Shown: positions 56,174-64,000 of the stretch, one piece after another
Layout of the letters: each line of letters opens with the position of its first letter
Position numbering within the stretch: the stretch's first letter is position 1
From: Arthrobacter sp. SX1312
Lineage (GTDB): Bacteria > Actinomycetota > Actinomycetes > Actinomycetales > Micrococcaceae
Assembly (NCBI RefSeq): GCF_002929295.1
Contig: NZ_PJIM01000003.1
Coordinates: forward strand, 124,001-188,000
Length of the DNA: 64,000 nt
Direction: 5' to 3'
Notes under the pieces: generated by a model
Databases searched by the model: none
The model's input: only the letters and a program-made list of their open reading frames with translations
What the model was told of the DNA's origin: nothing
Made by a program: the position numbers and the translations under genes

Positions 56174-57154
56174 TCAGGAGTTGCCGTCGAACAGGCTGGT
56201 GACCGAGCCGTCGTCGAACACCTCGCGGATGGCCCGGGCGATCAGCGGGGCGATGGACAGCACCGTCAACTGCGGGAACCGCTTCTCCGAGGGGATGGGC
56301 AGTGTGTTGGTGACCACGACCTCGCGGGCACCGGATTCGGCGAGCCGACGTGACGCCGGCTCCGAGAATACCGCATGCGTGGCCGCGATGATGACATCCT
56401 TGGCGCCGGCGTTCTTGAGCACCTGCACGGCGCCGGAGATGGTGCCGCCGGTGTCGATCATGTCGTCGATCAGCACGCAGGTGCGGCCCTCCACCTGGCC
56501 CACCACCTGCTTGGAGACGGCCTGGTTGGGGACGGTCAGGTCACGGCTCTTGTGCACGAAGGCGAGGGGCGCGCCGCCCAGGCGCTCGGCCCACTGCTCG
56601 GCCACCCGGACGCGGCCGGTGTCCGGGGAGACGACGGTGACGTTGTCGGCGTCGACGCGCGAGCGGATGTAGTCCGCCAGCAGCGGGATGGCCATGAGGT
56701 GGTCCACGGGGCCGTCGAAGAAGCCCTGGATCTGCGAGGTGTGCAGGTCCACGGACATGAGCCGGTTGGCGCCGGCCGTCTTGTAGAGGTCCGCGACGAG
56801 GCGGGCCGAGATGGGTTCACGCCCGCGGCCCTTCTTGTCCTGACGGGCGTAGGGGTAGAACGGCGAGACCACGGTGATGCGCTTGGCCGAGGCCCGCTTC
56901 AGGGAATCGATCATGATGAGCTGTTCCATGAGCCAGTTGTTCAGCGGGGCCGGGTGCGCCTGGATCACGAAGACGTCCGTTCCGCGGACGCTCTCCCCCG
57001 ACCGCACGTAGATCTCGCCGTTGGCGAAGTCGTAGGCGGAGACCGGAAGCAGCTCGGTGCCCAGCCAGGAGGCGATCTCCTCCGCCAGCTCCGGGTGCGC
57101 GCGCCCCGAGGCCAGGACCAGCTTCTTCTCGCCGTGTGCGGTGATCTCGCTCAT
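56174..57154 (-). CDS. prs: Ribose-phosphate pyrophosphokinase
   Basis: 326 residues, class I PRPP synthase. The N-terminal SGRAHPELAEEIA and FANGEIYV, the catalytic flexible loop PFYPYARQDKKGRGREPI, the Mg/ribose site VSVDLHTSQIQGFF-like segment, and the PRPP loop CVLIDDMIDTGGTI are present. It makes PRPP from ribose-5-phosphate and ATP for nucleotide and His/Trp synthesis. Overlaps the glmU stop as ATGA. Its stop is near the A/T-rich LuxR #5 upstream region instead of rplY. Confidence 0.96.
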   Translation of the reverse strand: MSEITAHGEKKLVLASGRAHPELAEEIASWLGTELLPVSAYDFANGEIYVRSGESVRGTDVFVIQAHPAPLNNWLMEQLIMIDSLKRASAKRITVVSPFYPYARQDKKGRGREPISARLVADLYKTAGANRLMSVDLHTSQIQGFFDGPVDHLMAIPLLADYIRSRVDADNVTVVSPDTGRVRVAEQWAERLGGAPLAFVHKSRDLTVPNQAVSKQVVGQVEGRTCVLIDDMIDTGGTISGAVQVLKNAGAKDVIIAATHAVFSEPASRRLAESGAREVVVTNTLPIPSEKRFPQLTVLSIAPLIARAIREVFDDGSVTSLFDGNS

Positions 57155-58677
57155 GCCTGGGTGCTCTTCTCTTCGGTGGGGGTACTCGTGGGGGGTCCGG
57201 GGGAGGGCGCGTCAGCGGCGGCACCCGCGGCCGTGGCGGAGGCGGTGCCGGGCCGCTTCGCAGCCACCCAGTCGGGGATGTTCCGCTGGGCCGCGACGGT
57301 CACGGCGAGCGCACCCGCCGGGACGTCCGCGCGGACCACGGCGCCGGCGCCGGTGTAGGCGCCGTCGCCCATGCTCACCGGGGCCACGAAGACCGTGTTG
57401 GAGCTGGTGCGGACGTGGGAGCCGATGACCGTGCGGTGCTTGTTCACGCCGTCGTAGTTGGCGGTGATGTTGCCGCAGCCGATGTTCGTGTACTCGCCGA
57501 TCTCGGCGTCGCCGGCGTACCCGAGGTGGGACAGCTTGGAGCCGCGGCCGATCGTCACGTTCTTCGTCTCGTAGAACGCCCCGATCTTGCCGTCCTCACC
57601 GAGGACCGTGCCGGGGCGCAGGTAGGTGAAGGGGCCCACGCTCGCACCGGCCCCGATGCGGGCGCCGCTGCCGTGCGTGCGGACCACGTGTGCGCCTTCG
57701 CCGATCACGACGTCGGTCAGCGTGGTGTCCGGGCCCACCACGGCGTCGCGCGCCACGGCGGTCTCCCCGTGGAGCTGCGTACCGGGCAGGATGGTGACGT
57801 CCTCCTCGAGGACCACGGTGGAATCGATCCAGGTGGTGGACGGGTCCAAGACCGTGACGCCCGCCAGCATCCACTGCTCGACGACGCGGCGGTTGAGTTC
57901 GGCGCCGAGCGCGGCGAGCTGCACGCGGTCGTTGGCGCCCTCGACCTGCCAGCGGTCCTCCTGCACCACGGCGGCGACGCGCCCGCCGTCGGCCCGGGCG
58001 ATGGCGAGGACGTCCGTCAGGTACATCTCGCCCTGCGCGTTGGACGCATCGACCAGCGTGAGGGCGCGCCGCAGGACGTCGGCGTCGAAGGCATAGATGC
58101 CGGAGTTGACCTCGCGGATGGCCCGCTGCTCGGGCGAGGCGTCCTTGTGCTCGACTATCGCGAGCACGGTGCCGTCCTCGTGGCGCTGGATGCGCCCGTA
58201 GCCCGTGGGGTCCTCGAGGACCGCGGTGAGGACGGACACGGCGTTGGCCTCGCGGTGATGGACGGCCACGAGCTCCTGCAGGGTCTGGGTGGTGAGCAGC
58301 GGGACGTCACCGTAGGTGACCACGACGGTGCCGCTCAGGGGGCTCCCGGAGCGGGCGTCGAGGCCCTCGAGCGCCACCTGCACGGCGCGCCCGGTGCCCG
58401 GCAGCTCGTCCTGGTCGATCAGGACGGCTTCCGGGTCCATGCTGCCGACGTGCTCCGCCACGCGGTCCCGCTCATGGCGGACGACGACGGCGAGCTCCCG
58501 CGGCCCGATGGCGCGGGCGGCCCGCAGCGCGTGGCCGATCATGGAGATCCCGCCGATACGGTGCAGGATCTTGGGGGTCCGCGACTTCATGCGGGTCCCC
58601 GCGCCGGCGGCGAGAACGATGACGGCGGCCGGTACGCCGGCGCCCTCCAGGTGCGTGGTTTCGTCCTGTGTGCTCAC
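57151..58677 (-). CDS. glmU: Bifunctional UDP-GlcNAc pyrophosphorylase/GlcN-1-P acetyltransferase
   Basis: 508 residues. The N-terminal uridyltransferase has LAAGAGTRMKSRTPKILHRIGG and VTYGDVPLL; the C-terminal left-handed beta-helix acetyltransferase has the hexapeptide repeats (IGEGAHV, IGAGASVGPFTYLRPG) and ends with a Pro/Ala/Thr-rich tail of about 40 residues. It makes UDP-GlcNAc for peptidoglycan. GTG start; prs follows with an ATGA overlap, the common glmU-prs order. Confidence 0.95.
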   Translation of the reverse strand: MSTQDETTHLEGAGVPAAVIVLAAGAGTRMKSRTPKILHRIGGISMIGHALRAARAIGPRELAVVVRHERDRVAEHVGSMDPEAVLIDQDELPGTGRAVQVALEGLDARSGSPLSGTVVVTYGDVPLLTTQTLQELVAVHHREANAVSVLTAVLEDPTGYGRIQRHEDGTVLAIVEHKDASPEQRAIREVNSGIYAFDADVLRRALTLVDASNAQGEMYLTDVLAIARADGGRVAAVVQEDRWQVEGANDRVQLAALGAELNRRVVEQWMLAGVTVLDPSTTWIDSTVVLEEDVTILPGTQLHGETAVARDAVVGPDTTLTDVVIGEGAHVVRTHGSGARIGAGASVGPFTYLRPGTVLGEDGKIGAFYETKNVTIGRGSKLSHLGYAGDAEIGEYTNIGCGNITANYDGVNKHRTVIGSHVRTSSNTVFVAPVSMGDGAYTGAGAVVRADVPAGALAVTVAAQRNIPDWVAAKRPGTASATAAGAAADAPSPGPPTSTPTEEKSTQA

Positions 58678-58750
58678 GAAGAAGCGCTCCTACCTGTAGG
58701 TGACCGGCGTGTGCGGCGGACTGGCTGATCCCTGGCCAGCGCCTCCCCCG

Positions 58751-58822
58751 TTCCGCCCATAGGATTCGAACCTATACTCCACAGCTCCAAAGGCTGGGGT
58801 GCTGCCATTACACCAGGGCGGA
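58751..58822 (-). tRNA. tRNA-Gln (anticodon TTG)
   Basis: Minus strand, 72 bases. Acceptor stem TCCGCCC pairs with GGGCGGA; D-arm GTG/CAC; anticodon loop CTTTGGA with TTG at positions 34-36, decoding CAA; T-arm ATAGG-TTCGAAT-CCTAT. No encoded CCA. The anticodon stem has a C-U mismatch at its outer pair (27-43). Confidence 0.93.
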
Positions 58823-58912
58823 CCGCGACGTACCCCGGGTGGGCCGGGGCATGTGCGCACGGTTATCTAGTTTGCCATGCCCGCGGGACTTTGCCATGAC
58901 GTGCACGGCAGA

Positions 58913-58937
58913 CCGCCCCGGCACGCTGCCGGGGCGG
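58913..58937 (-). terminator. Hairpin after 44-aa membrane peptide gene
   Basis: 11-bp perfect stem CCGCCCCGGCA/TGCCGGGGCGG with a 3-base loop, 14 bases past the peptide stop and 90 bases before the tRNA 5' end. Confidence 0.6.
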
Positions 58938-58951
58938 GACAGGCTGCCGGG

Positions 58952-59086
58952 TCAGAGCAGCAGGAACAGAACGACGGCGACGACGAACACCACGACGAGG
59001 GTCCCGATGACGGTCCAGCTGCGCTGCGTGCCCTCCCCTGCGCGACGGCGTCCATGGTCCGGCGACGGGGACGGTGTATTGGTCAT
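58952..59086 (-). CDS. 44-aa single-span membrane peptide
   Basis: 44 residues: a polar, basic N-terminus (MTNTPSPSPDHGRRR) followed by one hydrophobic helix from VIGTLVVVFVVAVVLFLLL to the end, with no tail. The ATG is six bases after TACCGT (59098-59093), the same leaderless spacing seen at several larger genes here, and a hairpin follows the stop. A small tail-anchored or signal-like peptide; no family recognised. Short length keeps confidence moderate. Confidence 0.6.
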   Translation of the reverse strand: MTNTPSPSPDHGRRRAGEGTQRSWTVIGTLVVVFVVAVVLFLLL

Positions 59087-59193
59087 GCACCAACGGTAGG
59101 AGCCGGCGCCACCGGGCCGACACCCTGCCGGATACTCGACTGCCGATACCGACCACTTGCCCGCCTGCCGGCGGGGCCGCCGGCCGTCGACCG

Positions 59194-59222
59194 TTGAAGC
59201 CCCCGCGCGGCGGGGCTAGATT
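59194..59222 (+). promoter_or_regulatory. Promoter of 176-aa membrane protein gene
   Basis: -35 box TTGAAG (59194-59199), 17-base spacer, -10 box TAGATT (59217-59222), then six bases to the ATG. The best-formed leaderless promoter in the window. Confidence 0.7.
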
Positions 59223-59228
59223 ACGACC

Positions 59229-59759
59229 ATGCGTCCTCCCCGGCCAGAGATGTCCAACGCCGTTCCGCCTCCCTCGCTCAGGGTGGCTGCTCCTCCCCCG
59301 CTGGTCCGGTACATGGGCGCACTGTGGCTTCTGGGCAGCGTCGTCGGCGTGGCGGCTCTCGTGTTCGCCTACCTGGACCGAGACGCGCATCTGGCCCGTC
59401 TCCGGGAGACCGCCGCGGGCATCGACGCCGGGGCGGACGCGGCGCGGCTGGACCAGGTCGCGGCGATCGCGTTCTGGGGCACGCTCGCGCTGTTCGCGGT
59501 GGTGCTGGTGGCCGAAGCCCTCCTCGCGCGCCCTCTGGTGCGCGGCCGCGGTGGCGTGCGCTGGGTACTCCTCGTGATGCTCGCGCTCAACGTGGGTGCG
59601 GTCCTGCTGGTGGTCGCCTTCCTCGGTGAGGACTCGGCGGGATTCCAGCCCACCGCGCATCTGGCGGGGGTCCAGCTGGCCCTCGCCGCCCTCGCCTTCC
59701 TCCTCTGCCTGCTCCCGCCGGCGGCGCGGTGGTTCAGGGACGCGCGCCCCCCGCAGTGA
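59229..59759 (+). CDS. Four-span membrane protein of unknown function
   Basis: 176 residues. A Pro-rich N-terminus (about 25 aa) is followed by four membrane helices (about residues 28-48, 78-100, 107-130 and 142-163), with a polar loop RDAHLARLRETAAGIDAGADA between the first two. No recognised domain. The promoter is clear and translation leaderless. Its last 26 bases overlap the end of the convergent dynamin-like gene. Confidence 0.72.
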   Translation: MRPPRPEMSNAVPPPSLRVAAPPPLVRYMGALWLLGSVVGVAALVFAYLDRDAHLARLRETAAGIDAGADAARLDQVAAIAFWGTLALFAVVLVAEALLARPLVRGRGGVRWVLLVMLALNVGAVLLVVAFLGEDSAGFQPTAHLAGVQLALAALAFLLCLLPPAARWFRDARPPQ

Positions 59760-61275
59760 CGACCTCACCCGGTTCCGGCTCGCCCGCCGGTTCCGGCTCG
59801 CCCGCCCGGGGCGCCGGGCCTACACGGACCACCAGTTCCTCGCAGGTGCGCACCACGATCTGGCACGCCTCCTGGGCCCCCCGGCTGGTCAGCGGGTTCT
59901 CGGCCAGCACACGCCACCGGTGCAACTGACCGAGCGCGGCGGCCCTCACCTCCCCGTGGTCGGCGGCCGGCTCCAGCCCGAGCCGGTCCGCGGCGGCCGT
60001 GCCGGAGCCTCCGACGAGGCGCTCGGCGTCGGCCACTGCCGGCGCGGGCAGCGGGACACGGCCGGCACGCAGGGCGGACAGCAGTCTCAGCTCGTTCATC
60101 TCGTGGGCGGTGGCGGTGATCCTCTCGACTCCCGCGTGCAGACGCGCGGCGGCGTCCCGGGGGTGCGTGGCGAGGATCACCTCGAGTCCGGTCAGGGCCG
60201 TCCGGACCCGCAGGGCCGTGGCCCGCGCGTGGAACTGCCGCGTCATGAGCGACATCAGTTGGTCGAGCCCGCTGCGCCGTGCCAGCTCGTGGGCCAGCGC
60301 CGTCGCACTGCCGGTGCCGCCGCGCACCAGGGCGGCGCCCAGCCGGAGCCCGAACATCCCGAACCGGTCCAGCAGGCGCGCGGCGTCCTCCGTCGAGAGG
60401 CCGAGAGCGGCGCTTCCCGCGACGAAGCGGTCGGCGGAGATCAGGGTACGCTCGCGGTCGGTCCTCCCGAGCGCCGCCAGCGCCACGAACCCCTGGTACT
60501 CCGCCTGCCGGAGGGTCCGCGCGCTCTGGGCGAGCAGTCCCGCCATGGGGAGCACGTCGAGGACCAGGGACCTGAGGGACGGATCGGCCCGGTAGCGGTC
60601 GGCGATGCGGGAGGCGGCGATCAGCGAATCGAGCCGCCCCGCCCCCACCTCGTCCGCGCGGGAGAGGACGGCGAGCGCGTTGATGGTGCCCGACCGGGCA
60701 GCGCTGGTGTCGTGGAACGCCTCGAGGAACAGCAGGTCCGAAGCGTGGAGGTGCCGCATCAGGTAGATGACGGCGTCGGCCTCGGACGGGGCGTCCTCCG
60801 GAGTGAGGAACCGTGTGCTGCGCTCCGAGACGTCCGTGGAGAGCGAGGCGATGCCCGGGGTGTCGATCAGCGTCATGGCGCGCAGGTTCTCGGCCGGCCA
60901 GTCGACCACGAGGCGCGCCACGTCCTCGGCCCGCTGCCCACCGAGATCGAACACCAGCCGCCCGTCCACCCTGGTGAGAGGCAGCAGCCGCGGCTCGCCG
61001 TCCACGGGGTGCAGGGTGATCCGGGGCGTCGCCGCGTAGCGGTACCAGGTGATGATCCGCGTGCACTCCCCGGTGCCGGTAGGGGCGATCTCCTCGCCGA
61101 TGATCGCATTGAGCAGCGTGGACTTGCCGGCCTTGACCATGCCGGCGACGGCGACGCGCAGCGGTTCGCGCAGCCGCCGCGCATACCCCTCGAGTTCGGC
61201 CCGTACCGCGGGGTCGTCGTCGTAGACCTGGAGGGCGTCCGCGAGGAGGGCTTCGACGGCGCCGCTGTCCCTCAC
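59734..61275 (-). CDS. Dynamin-like GTPase (IniC-like)
   Basis: 513 residues. GTPase domain: P-loop GMVKAGKST near residue 45, switch Thr in TGTGECTRIITW, DTPGI near residue 138, and LSRAD as the G4-like base-specificity motif (SRAD instead of NKxD). The rest is helical. A Pro/Glu repeat (GEPEPAGEPEPGE) near the C-terminus. GTG start overlaps the upstream GTPase stop as GTGA. Position and type match the second dynamin of mycobacterial iniBAC, which acts on membranes under cell-wall stress. Confidence 0.82.
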   Translation of the reverse strand: MRDSGAVEALLADALQVYDDDPAVRAELEGYARRLREPLRVAVAGMVKAGKSTLLNAIIGEEIAPTGTGECTRIITWYRYAATPRITLHPVDGEPRLLPLTRVDGRLVFDLGGQRAEDVARLVVDWPAENLRAMTLIDTPGIASLSTDVSERSTRFLTPEDAPSEADAVIYLMRHLHASDLLFLEAFHDTSAARSGTINALAVLSRADEVGAGRLDSLIAASRIADRYRADPSLRSLVLDVLPMAGLLAQSARTLRQAEYQGFVALAALGRTDRERTLISADRFVAGSAALGLSTEDAARLLDRFGMFGLRLGAALVRGGTGSATALAHELARRSGLDQLMSLMTRQFHARATALRVRTALTGLEVILATHPRDAAARLHAGVERITATAHEMNELRLLSALRAGRVPLPAPAVADAERLVGGSGTAAADRLGLEPAADHGEVRAAALGQLHRWRVLAENPLTSRGAQEACQIVVRTCEELVVRVGPAPRAGEPEPAGEPEPGEVVTAGGARP

Positions 61276-63146
61276 GCGTGCGCTCCCGCCGCCACGGCGC
61301 CGGTGGATCCGGTGTCGGGCTGCGCGGGCTCCGTGGCCTGCGCGGGCTCCGGGAGGAGGCGCCCTGCCTGCGCGTGCAGGCGGTCGATCGCCGCGAGCTG
61401 AGCCTCCAGCTCGGTGATGCGCGCCTCGCGTTCCTGCCGGAAGGTCGACGCCGTCCGCTGCGCCGCCGCGACGGAGTCCGCCAGGGAGCGGTGGTGCTCC
61501 TCGGCGATGGCACCGAAGTGGTCGCGGATCTCGCGCTGGACGAGCCGCAGCCGGTCCTTGAGCTGCTTCCCCACCTGGAACACGACGTCGTCCATCTGGC
61601 GCCGCACCAGGGACTTCGCCTCACCCTGGCGGCGCTTGAGCCGTGCGTCCTTGTCCTCGCGGTACGCCTTGCGGCCGAGCAGGAGCCCGGCGCCCACCGA
61701 GAGCGGATTGATGAGGGCCATACCGATGATGCCGGTGAGCAGGCCGAACATCAGCACACCACCGTAGGACCCCCGCATGCCGATGAGGACCTTGCCCGCG
61801 ACGCTCACATGCCCGGGGTCGAGGTACGGCACCTCCTCCACGGGGGCGAGGACGCCGTCCGTGCTGGAGACCTCCAGCAGCGGCAGGGGTACCTCGTCGA
61901 GCGCGAACAACTCGGCCACCTGCTCGGCGAGCCACTGCGAGCGCTCGTTGGTCCACACGAAGGTGTCCGACACCGCGGAGGCCACGCGCTGCTCGAGCCA
62001 CTCGGCGAACTGGTCCCAGATGAGCCCGGGATCGCCGTCGTCGATGGAGGCCTCGGCTTCCCGCTGGATGGACCGGAGCCGGTCGCGGAGATCGTGCTCC
62101 ATGTCGCTGATGAGATCCGACGCGCCGTCGTTGAGGGTGGTCTGCCAGCGCGAGGACCGCTTCCGCTGCTGGTCCGCCCGCTCCTTGGCCTCTTCCAGGT
62201 CGGCGAGGAGGAGGGGCACGCCCTCGGGGTTCCGGAGTGCCTGCAGTTCCGCCGTCACCGAGAGGCGCAGGTGATCGGCCGTGGACAGCAGGTCCTGGGC
62301 CACCGACTTCCGGCGCAGGACCTGCGCCTTGCCCACCACCTCGTTGCGGAGGTAGCCGATGAGGTCCGGGAACCCCGACTCGCGGTTCAGCTCCACGTCC
62401 TTGGTCTGCGACGCGAACAGGCGGAGGTCGGAGGACACCGGGATCAGCGGGGCCGGGATCCCCGCCTCGGAGAGGTGGCCGCGGTCGAGGTCCGCGACGG
62501 CCCGCCACTGCGGATACAGGTCCGTCTTGGAGAGCACGCAGCCGACGTTCGGGACGATCCGGGTGGCCTGCCGGAGGAAGCGCAGCTCCGGCTCGGTGTA
62601 CTCCTGGGAGGCATCCGAGACGAGGAGCATGGCGTCCGCCGTGGGCAGGGCGGTGAGGGTGGTCAGGGCGTGGGCGGATTCGAGGCCTCCCACCCCCGGG
62701 GAGTCGATGATCGAGAGCCCGTCGGCCAGCAGCCGTCGCGGGAGGCGGACCTCTGCCGAGGCGAGGCCCTGCCGGTTGGACGGGTTGCCCCGTTCGGAGA
62801 CGAAACGGGCGACGTCCTCGAGGGCGATCTCGCGGCGCTCGACGGCCTCGCGGTCCGGGCCGCCGTCCTTGCGGGGCATCAGCACCGCCGCACTGGCGGG
62901 ATCGCCGTAGCCCACCACCGTGGGCACGGAGGTGGCGATGTCGTCATCGACGGGGCACACCGGGGCGTTCACGAGAGCGTTGATGAGCTTGCTCTTGCCC
63001 TGCTTGAACTCCCCCACCACGATCACACGGATGTCCGGGGTGGCCAGGCGTCCCAGTGTCTGTTCCAGCCGCCGGCGCAGGTCGGCGCGGTCGCCGGTGG
63101 CGACCAGCCCCAAGCCGCTCTTCACGAGCGGAATCAGATCATCCAT
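61272..63146 (-). CDS. Dynamin-like GTPase (IniA-like)
   Basis: 624 residues. GTPase domain with P-loop GEFKQGKSKLINAL near residue 45, switch Thr in DIATSVPT, DSPGVGG near residue 148, and SKTD as G4. A helical stalk follows, then a hydrophobic segment (about residues 455-490, VLMFGLLTGIIGMALINPLSVGAGLLLG) that can insert in membrane, and a C-terminal helical part with a coiled region (RITELEAQLAAIDRL). This layout fits bacterial dynamins such as mycobacterial IniA. GGGGAG lies six bases before the ATG. Confidence 0.86.
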   Translation of the reverse strand: MDDLIPLVKSGLGLVATGDRADLRRRLEQTLGRLATPDIRVIVVGEFKQGKSKLINALVNAPVCPVDDDIATSVPTVVGYGDPASAAVLMPRKDGGPDREAVERREIALEDVARFVSERGNPSNRQGLASAEVRLPRRLLADGLSIIDSPGVGGLESAHALTTLTALPTADAMLLVSDASQEYTEPELRFLRQATRIVPNVGCVLSKTDLYPQWRAVADLDRGHLSEAGIPAPLIPVSSDLRLFASQTKDVELNRESGFPDLIGYLRNEVVGKAQVLRRKSVAQDLLSTADHLRLSVTAELQALRNPEGVPLLLADLEEAKERADQQRKRSSRWQTTLNDGASDLISDMEHDLRDRLRSIQREAEASIDDGDPGLIWDQFAEWLEQRVASAVSDTFVWTNERSQWLAEQVAELFALDEVPLPLLEVSSTDGVLAPVEEVPYLDPGHVSVAGKVLIGMRGSYGGVLMFGLLTGIIGMALINPLSVGAGLLLGRKAYREDKDARLKRRQGEAKSLVRRQMDDVVFQVGKQLKDRLRLVQREIRDHFGAIAEEHHRSLADSVAAAQRTASTFRQEREARITELEAQLAAIDRLHAQAGRLLPEPAQATEPAQPDTGSTGAVAAGAHA

Positions 63147-63182
63147 GTGACACTCCCCGGTGAGTTGTTCTATGAGACCACG

Positions 63183-63220
63183 GGCAGGCCCAACGGGAAC
63201 AGCTCCCCGTTGGGCCTGCC
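63183..63220 (-). terminator. Strong hairpin between iniB-like and iniA-like genes
   Basis: 15-bp perfect stem (GGCAGGCCCAACGGG and its complement) with an 8-base loop, 16 bases after the iniB-like stop. Without a T tract it may end only part of the transcripts or protect the upstream message, so the repeat protein would be made in excess of the GTPases. Confidence 0.7.
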
Positions 63221-63235
63221 TCGGTCGTGCTGCGG

Positions 63236-64000
63236 TCAGAGCGAGGAATCCTCGATCTCGGACTCGATCTCGACATCCACCTCGTTGTCGACGAAGAACG
63301 CGGAGTCGTCGATGGACGTGAACTGATCCGTCGAGTTGTCGGTCGCGGTGAACGAGTCCTCGATCACGACGTCGGTGTTGATCGACTCGTCCGTCGTGAA
63401 GGAGTCCTCGATCTCCACGTCGACCTCGGTGGTGTCCGAGTTGTCGTTGTACGAGTCCGTCAGGGAGTTGTCCGTGATCGTCGTCGTCTCCTCCGCCGTG
63501 AACGAGTCCTCGATCCTCACGTCGACGTCGGTGTTGTCCGAGTTGTCGTTGTAGGAGTCCTCGATCGAGTTGTCCGAGCGGTCGGAGTTGTCGGTGTTGA
63601 GGGAGTCCTCGATGTCGACGTCGATATCCGTGTCGATGTCGGTGTCCACCGAGTTGTCCGAGTTGTCGTTGTACGAGTCCTCGATCGAGTTGTCGGAGCG
63701 GTCCGAGTTGTCCGAGTTGTCGTTGTACGAGTCCTCGATCGAGTTGTCCGAGTTGTCGTTGTAGGAGTCGTTGGTGTTGCCGATGGCGACATTCGAGGAG
63801 CCGCCGGCGTGGACGTTGGTGGAGTGGTCTTCGGAGTTGTCGACCGAGTTGTCGACCGAGTTGTCGACCGAGTTGTCGACCTTGGCGTCGCCGTCCGCCG
63901 CGACCGCCCGGTCACCGGAGGCGACGATGGCCTCGTTCTCGAACCACTGGGTGACGTCGCCGTCGGCCCAGATGTTCTGGTTCACGGACTGGTCGGTGAT
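63236..64000 (-). CDS. IniB-like Asp/Asn/Ser repeat protein, 5' end outside window
   Basis: 255 residues visible; the frame is open to the right edge, so the N-terminus is missing. The first visible part (SVNQNIWADGDVTQWFENEAIV) looks like the segment following an IniB N-terminal domain in actinobacteria. The rest is almost entirely low-complexity: VDNS units, then repeats around NSIEDSYNDNSDNS and DVEIEDSFT. It is strongly acidic with few basic residues and no Cys. It may be a disordered or beta-solenoid-like surface/adaptor protein. The following GTPase genes strengthen the iniBAC comparison. Confidence 0.7.
   Translation of the reverse strand: MTDQSVNQNIWADGDVTQWFENEAIVASGDRAVAADGDAKVDNSVDNSVDNSVDNSEDHSTNVHAGGSSNVAIGNTNDSYNDNSDNSIEDSYNDNSDNSDRSDNSIEDSYNDNSDNSVDTDIDTDIDVDIEDSLNTDNSDRSDNSIEDSYNDNSDNTDVDVRIEDSFTAEETTTITDNSLTDSYNDNSDTTEVDVEIEDSFTTDESINTDVVIEDSFTATDNSTDQFTSIDDSAFFVDNEVDVEIESEIEDSSL
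63420..63880. repeat. Imperfect repeats in iniB-like gene
   Basis: Many copies of a GAGTTGTC/GTTGTCG-type block (minus-strand codons for Asp-Asn-Ser/Asn-Asp-Asn), including four near-identical 12-bp VDNS units near 63837-63878 and longer units around 63537-63575, 63655-63693 and 63715-63770. Confidence 0.85.

Noticed and set aside
63420-63880. CRISPR-like regular repeats
   Set aside because: The repeats are in-frame Asp/Asn/Ser codons without unique spacers of constant length, and no cas genes are present.

Overview
The window is a high-GC (visibly about 70 percent) actinobacterial chromosome segment. It most resembles Micrococcales of the Arthrobacter/Micrococcaceae type. The signs are a split acyl-CoA carboxylase with a small epsilon subunit, an Rv3303c-like LpdA, SCO4848- and DUF2505-type proteins, a mycothiol-isomerase relic, GAF-ANTAR and PknB-type signalling, and many genes that look leaderless (TANNNT, six bases, start codon). 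I see no transposase, integrase, phage gene or CRISPR array. The genus is inferred from gene content only.

Layout. 1-5.6 kb: on the minus strand an SDR, biotin ligase (birA), a PH-domain membrane protein and a truncated adenylate cyclase; facing away, accD-accE. 5.6-9.7 kb: a bacterial serpin, divergent from a copper efflux operon (CopB-type ATPase plus DUF305 lipoprotein) under a CsoR-like operator. 9.8-17.5 kb: DUF885 hydrolase, dicarboxylate symporter, secreted AMIN-like protein, Maf, AccC (biotin carboxylase plus BCCP) and a quinone oxidoreductase. 17.8-23.6 kb: DUF3060 lipoprotein, a 29-codon leader coupled to a GAF-ANTAR regulator, a Ser/Thr kinase-lipoprotein pair, an isomerase relic and an MHS transporter. 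23.7-29 kb: LpdA divergent from a nucleoside catabolism set (PNP, phosphosugar mutase, DeoC). 29-38.5 kb: mfd, two small proteins, NhaA, an orphan histidine kinase, and sufS-sufU.

38.6-56 kb is the most unusual part: five different large ATP-binding LuxR regulators (LAL/STAND type, 819-915 aa) arranged as pair (5,4), single (3) and pair (2,1). They lie around and inside the usually compact glmU-prs-rplY-pth locus; #4, #5 and a UDP-glucose dehydrogenase separate prs from rplY. CTACTY motifs, some as inverted repeats, cluster in the intergenic stretches of this island and may be operators.

56-64 kb: prs, glmU, tRNA-Gln, a 44-aa membrane peptide, a small membrane protein, and an operon resembling mycobacterial iniBAC: an Asp/Asn/Ser-repeat IniB-like protein (running off the right edge) followed by two dynamin-like GTPases, with a strong hairpin between the first two genes.

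The accD and accC promoter regions share a TGTAG-N5-CTACA element, and birA in the same window would biotinylate the AccC carrier domain, so the acyl-CoA carboxylase functions in the first 16.5 kb probably work and are regulated together. A perfect 28-bp palindrome between the SDR and accD is a second strong operator candidate.
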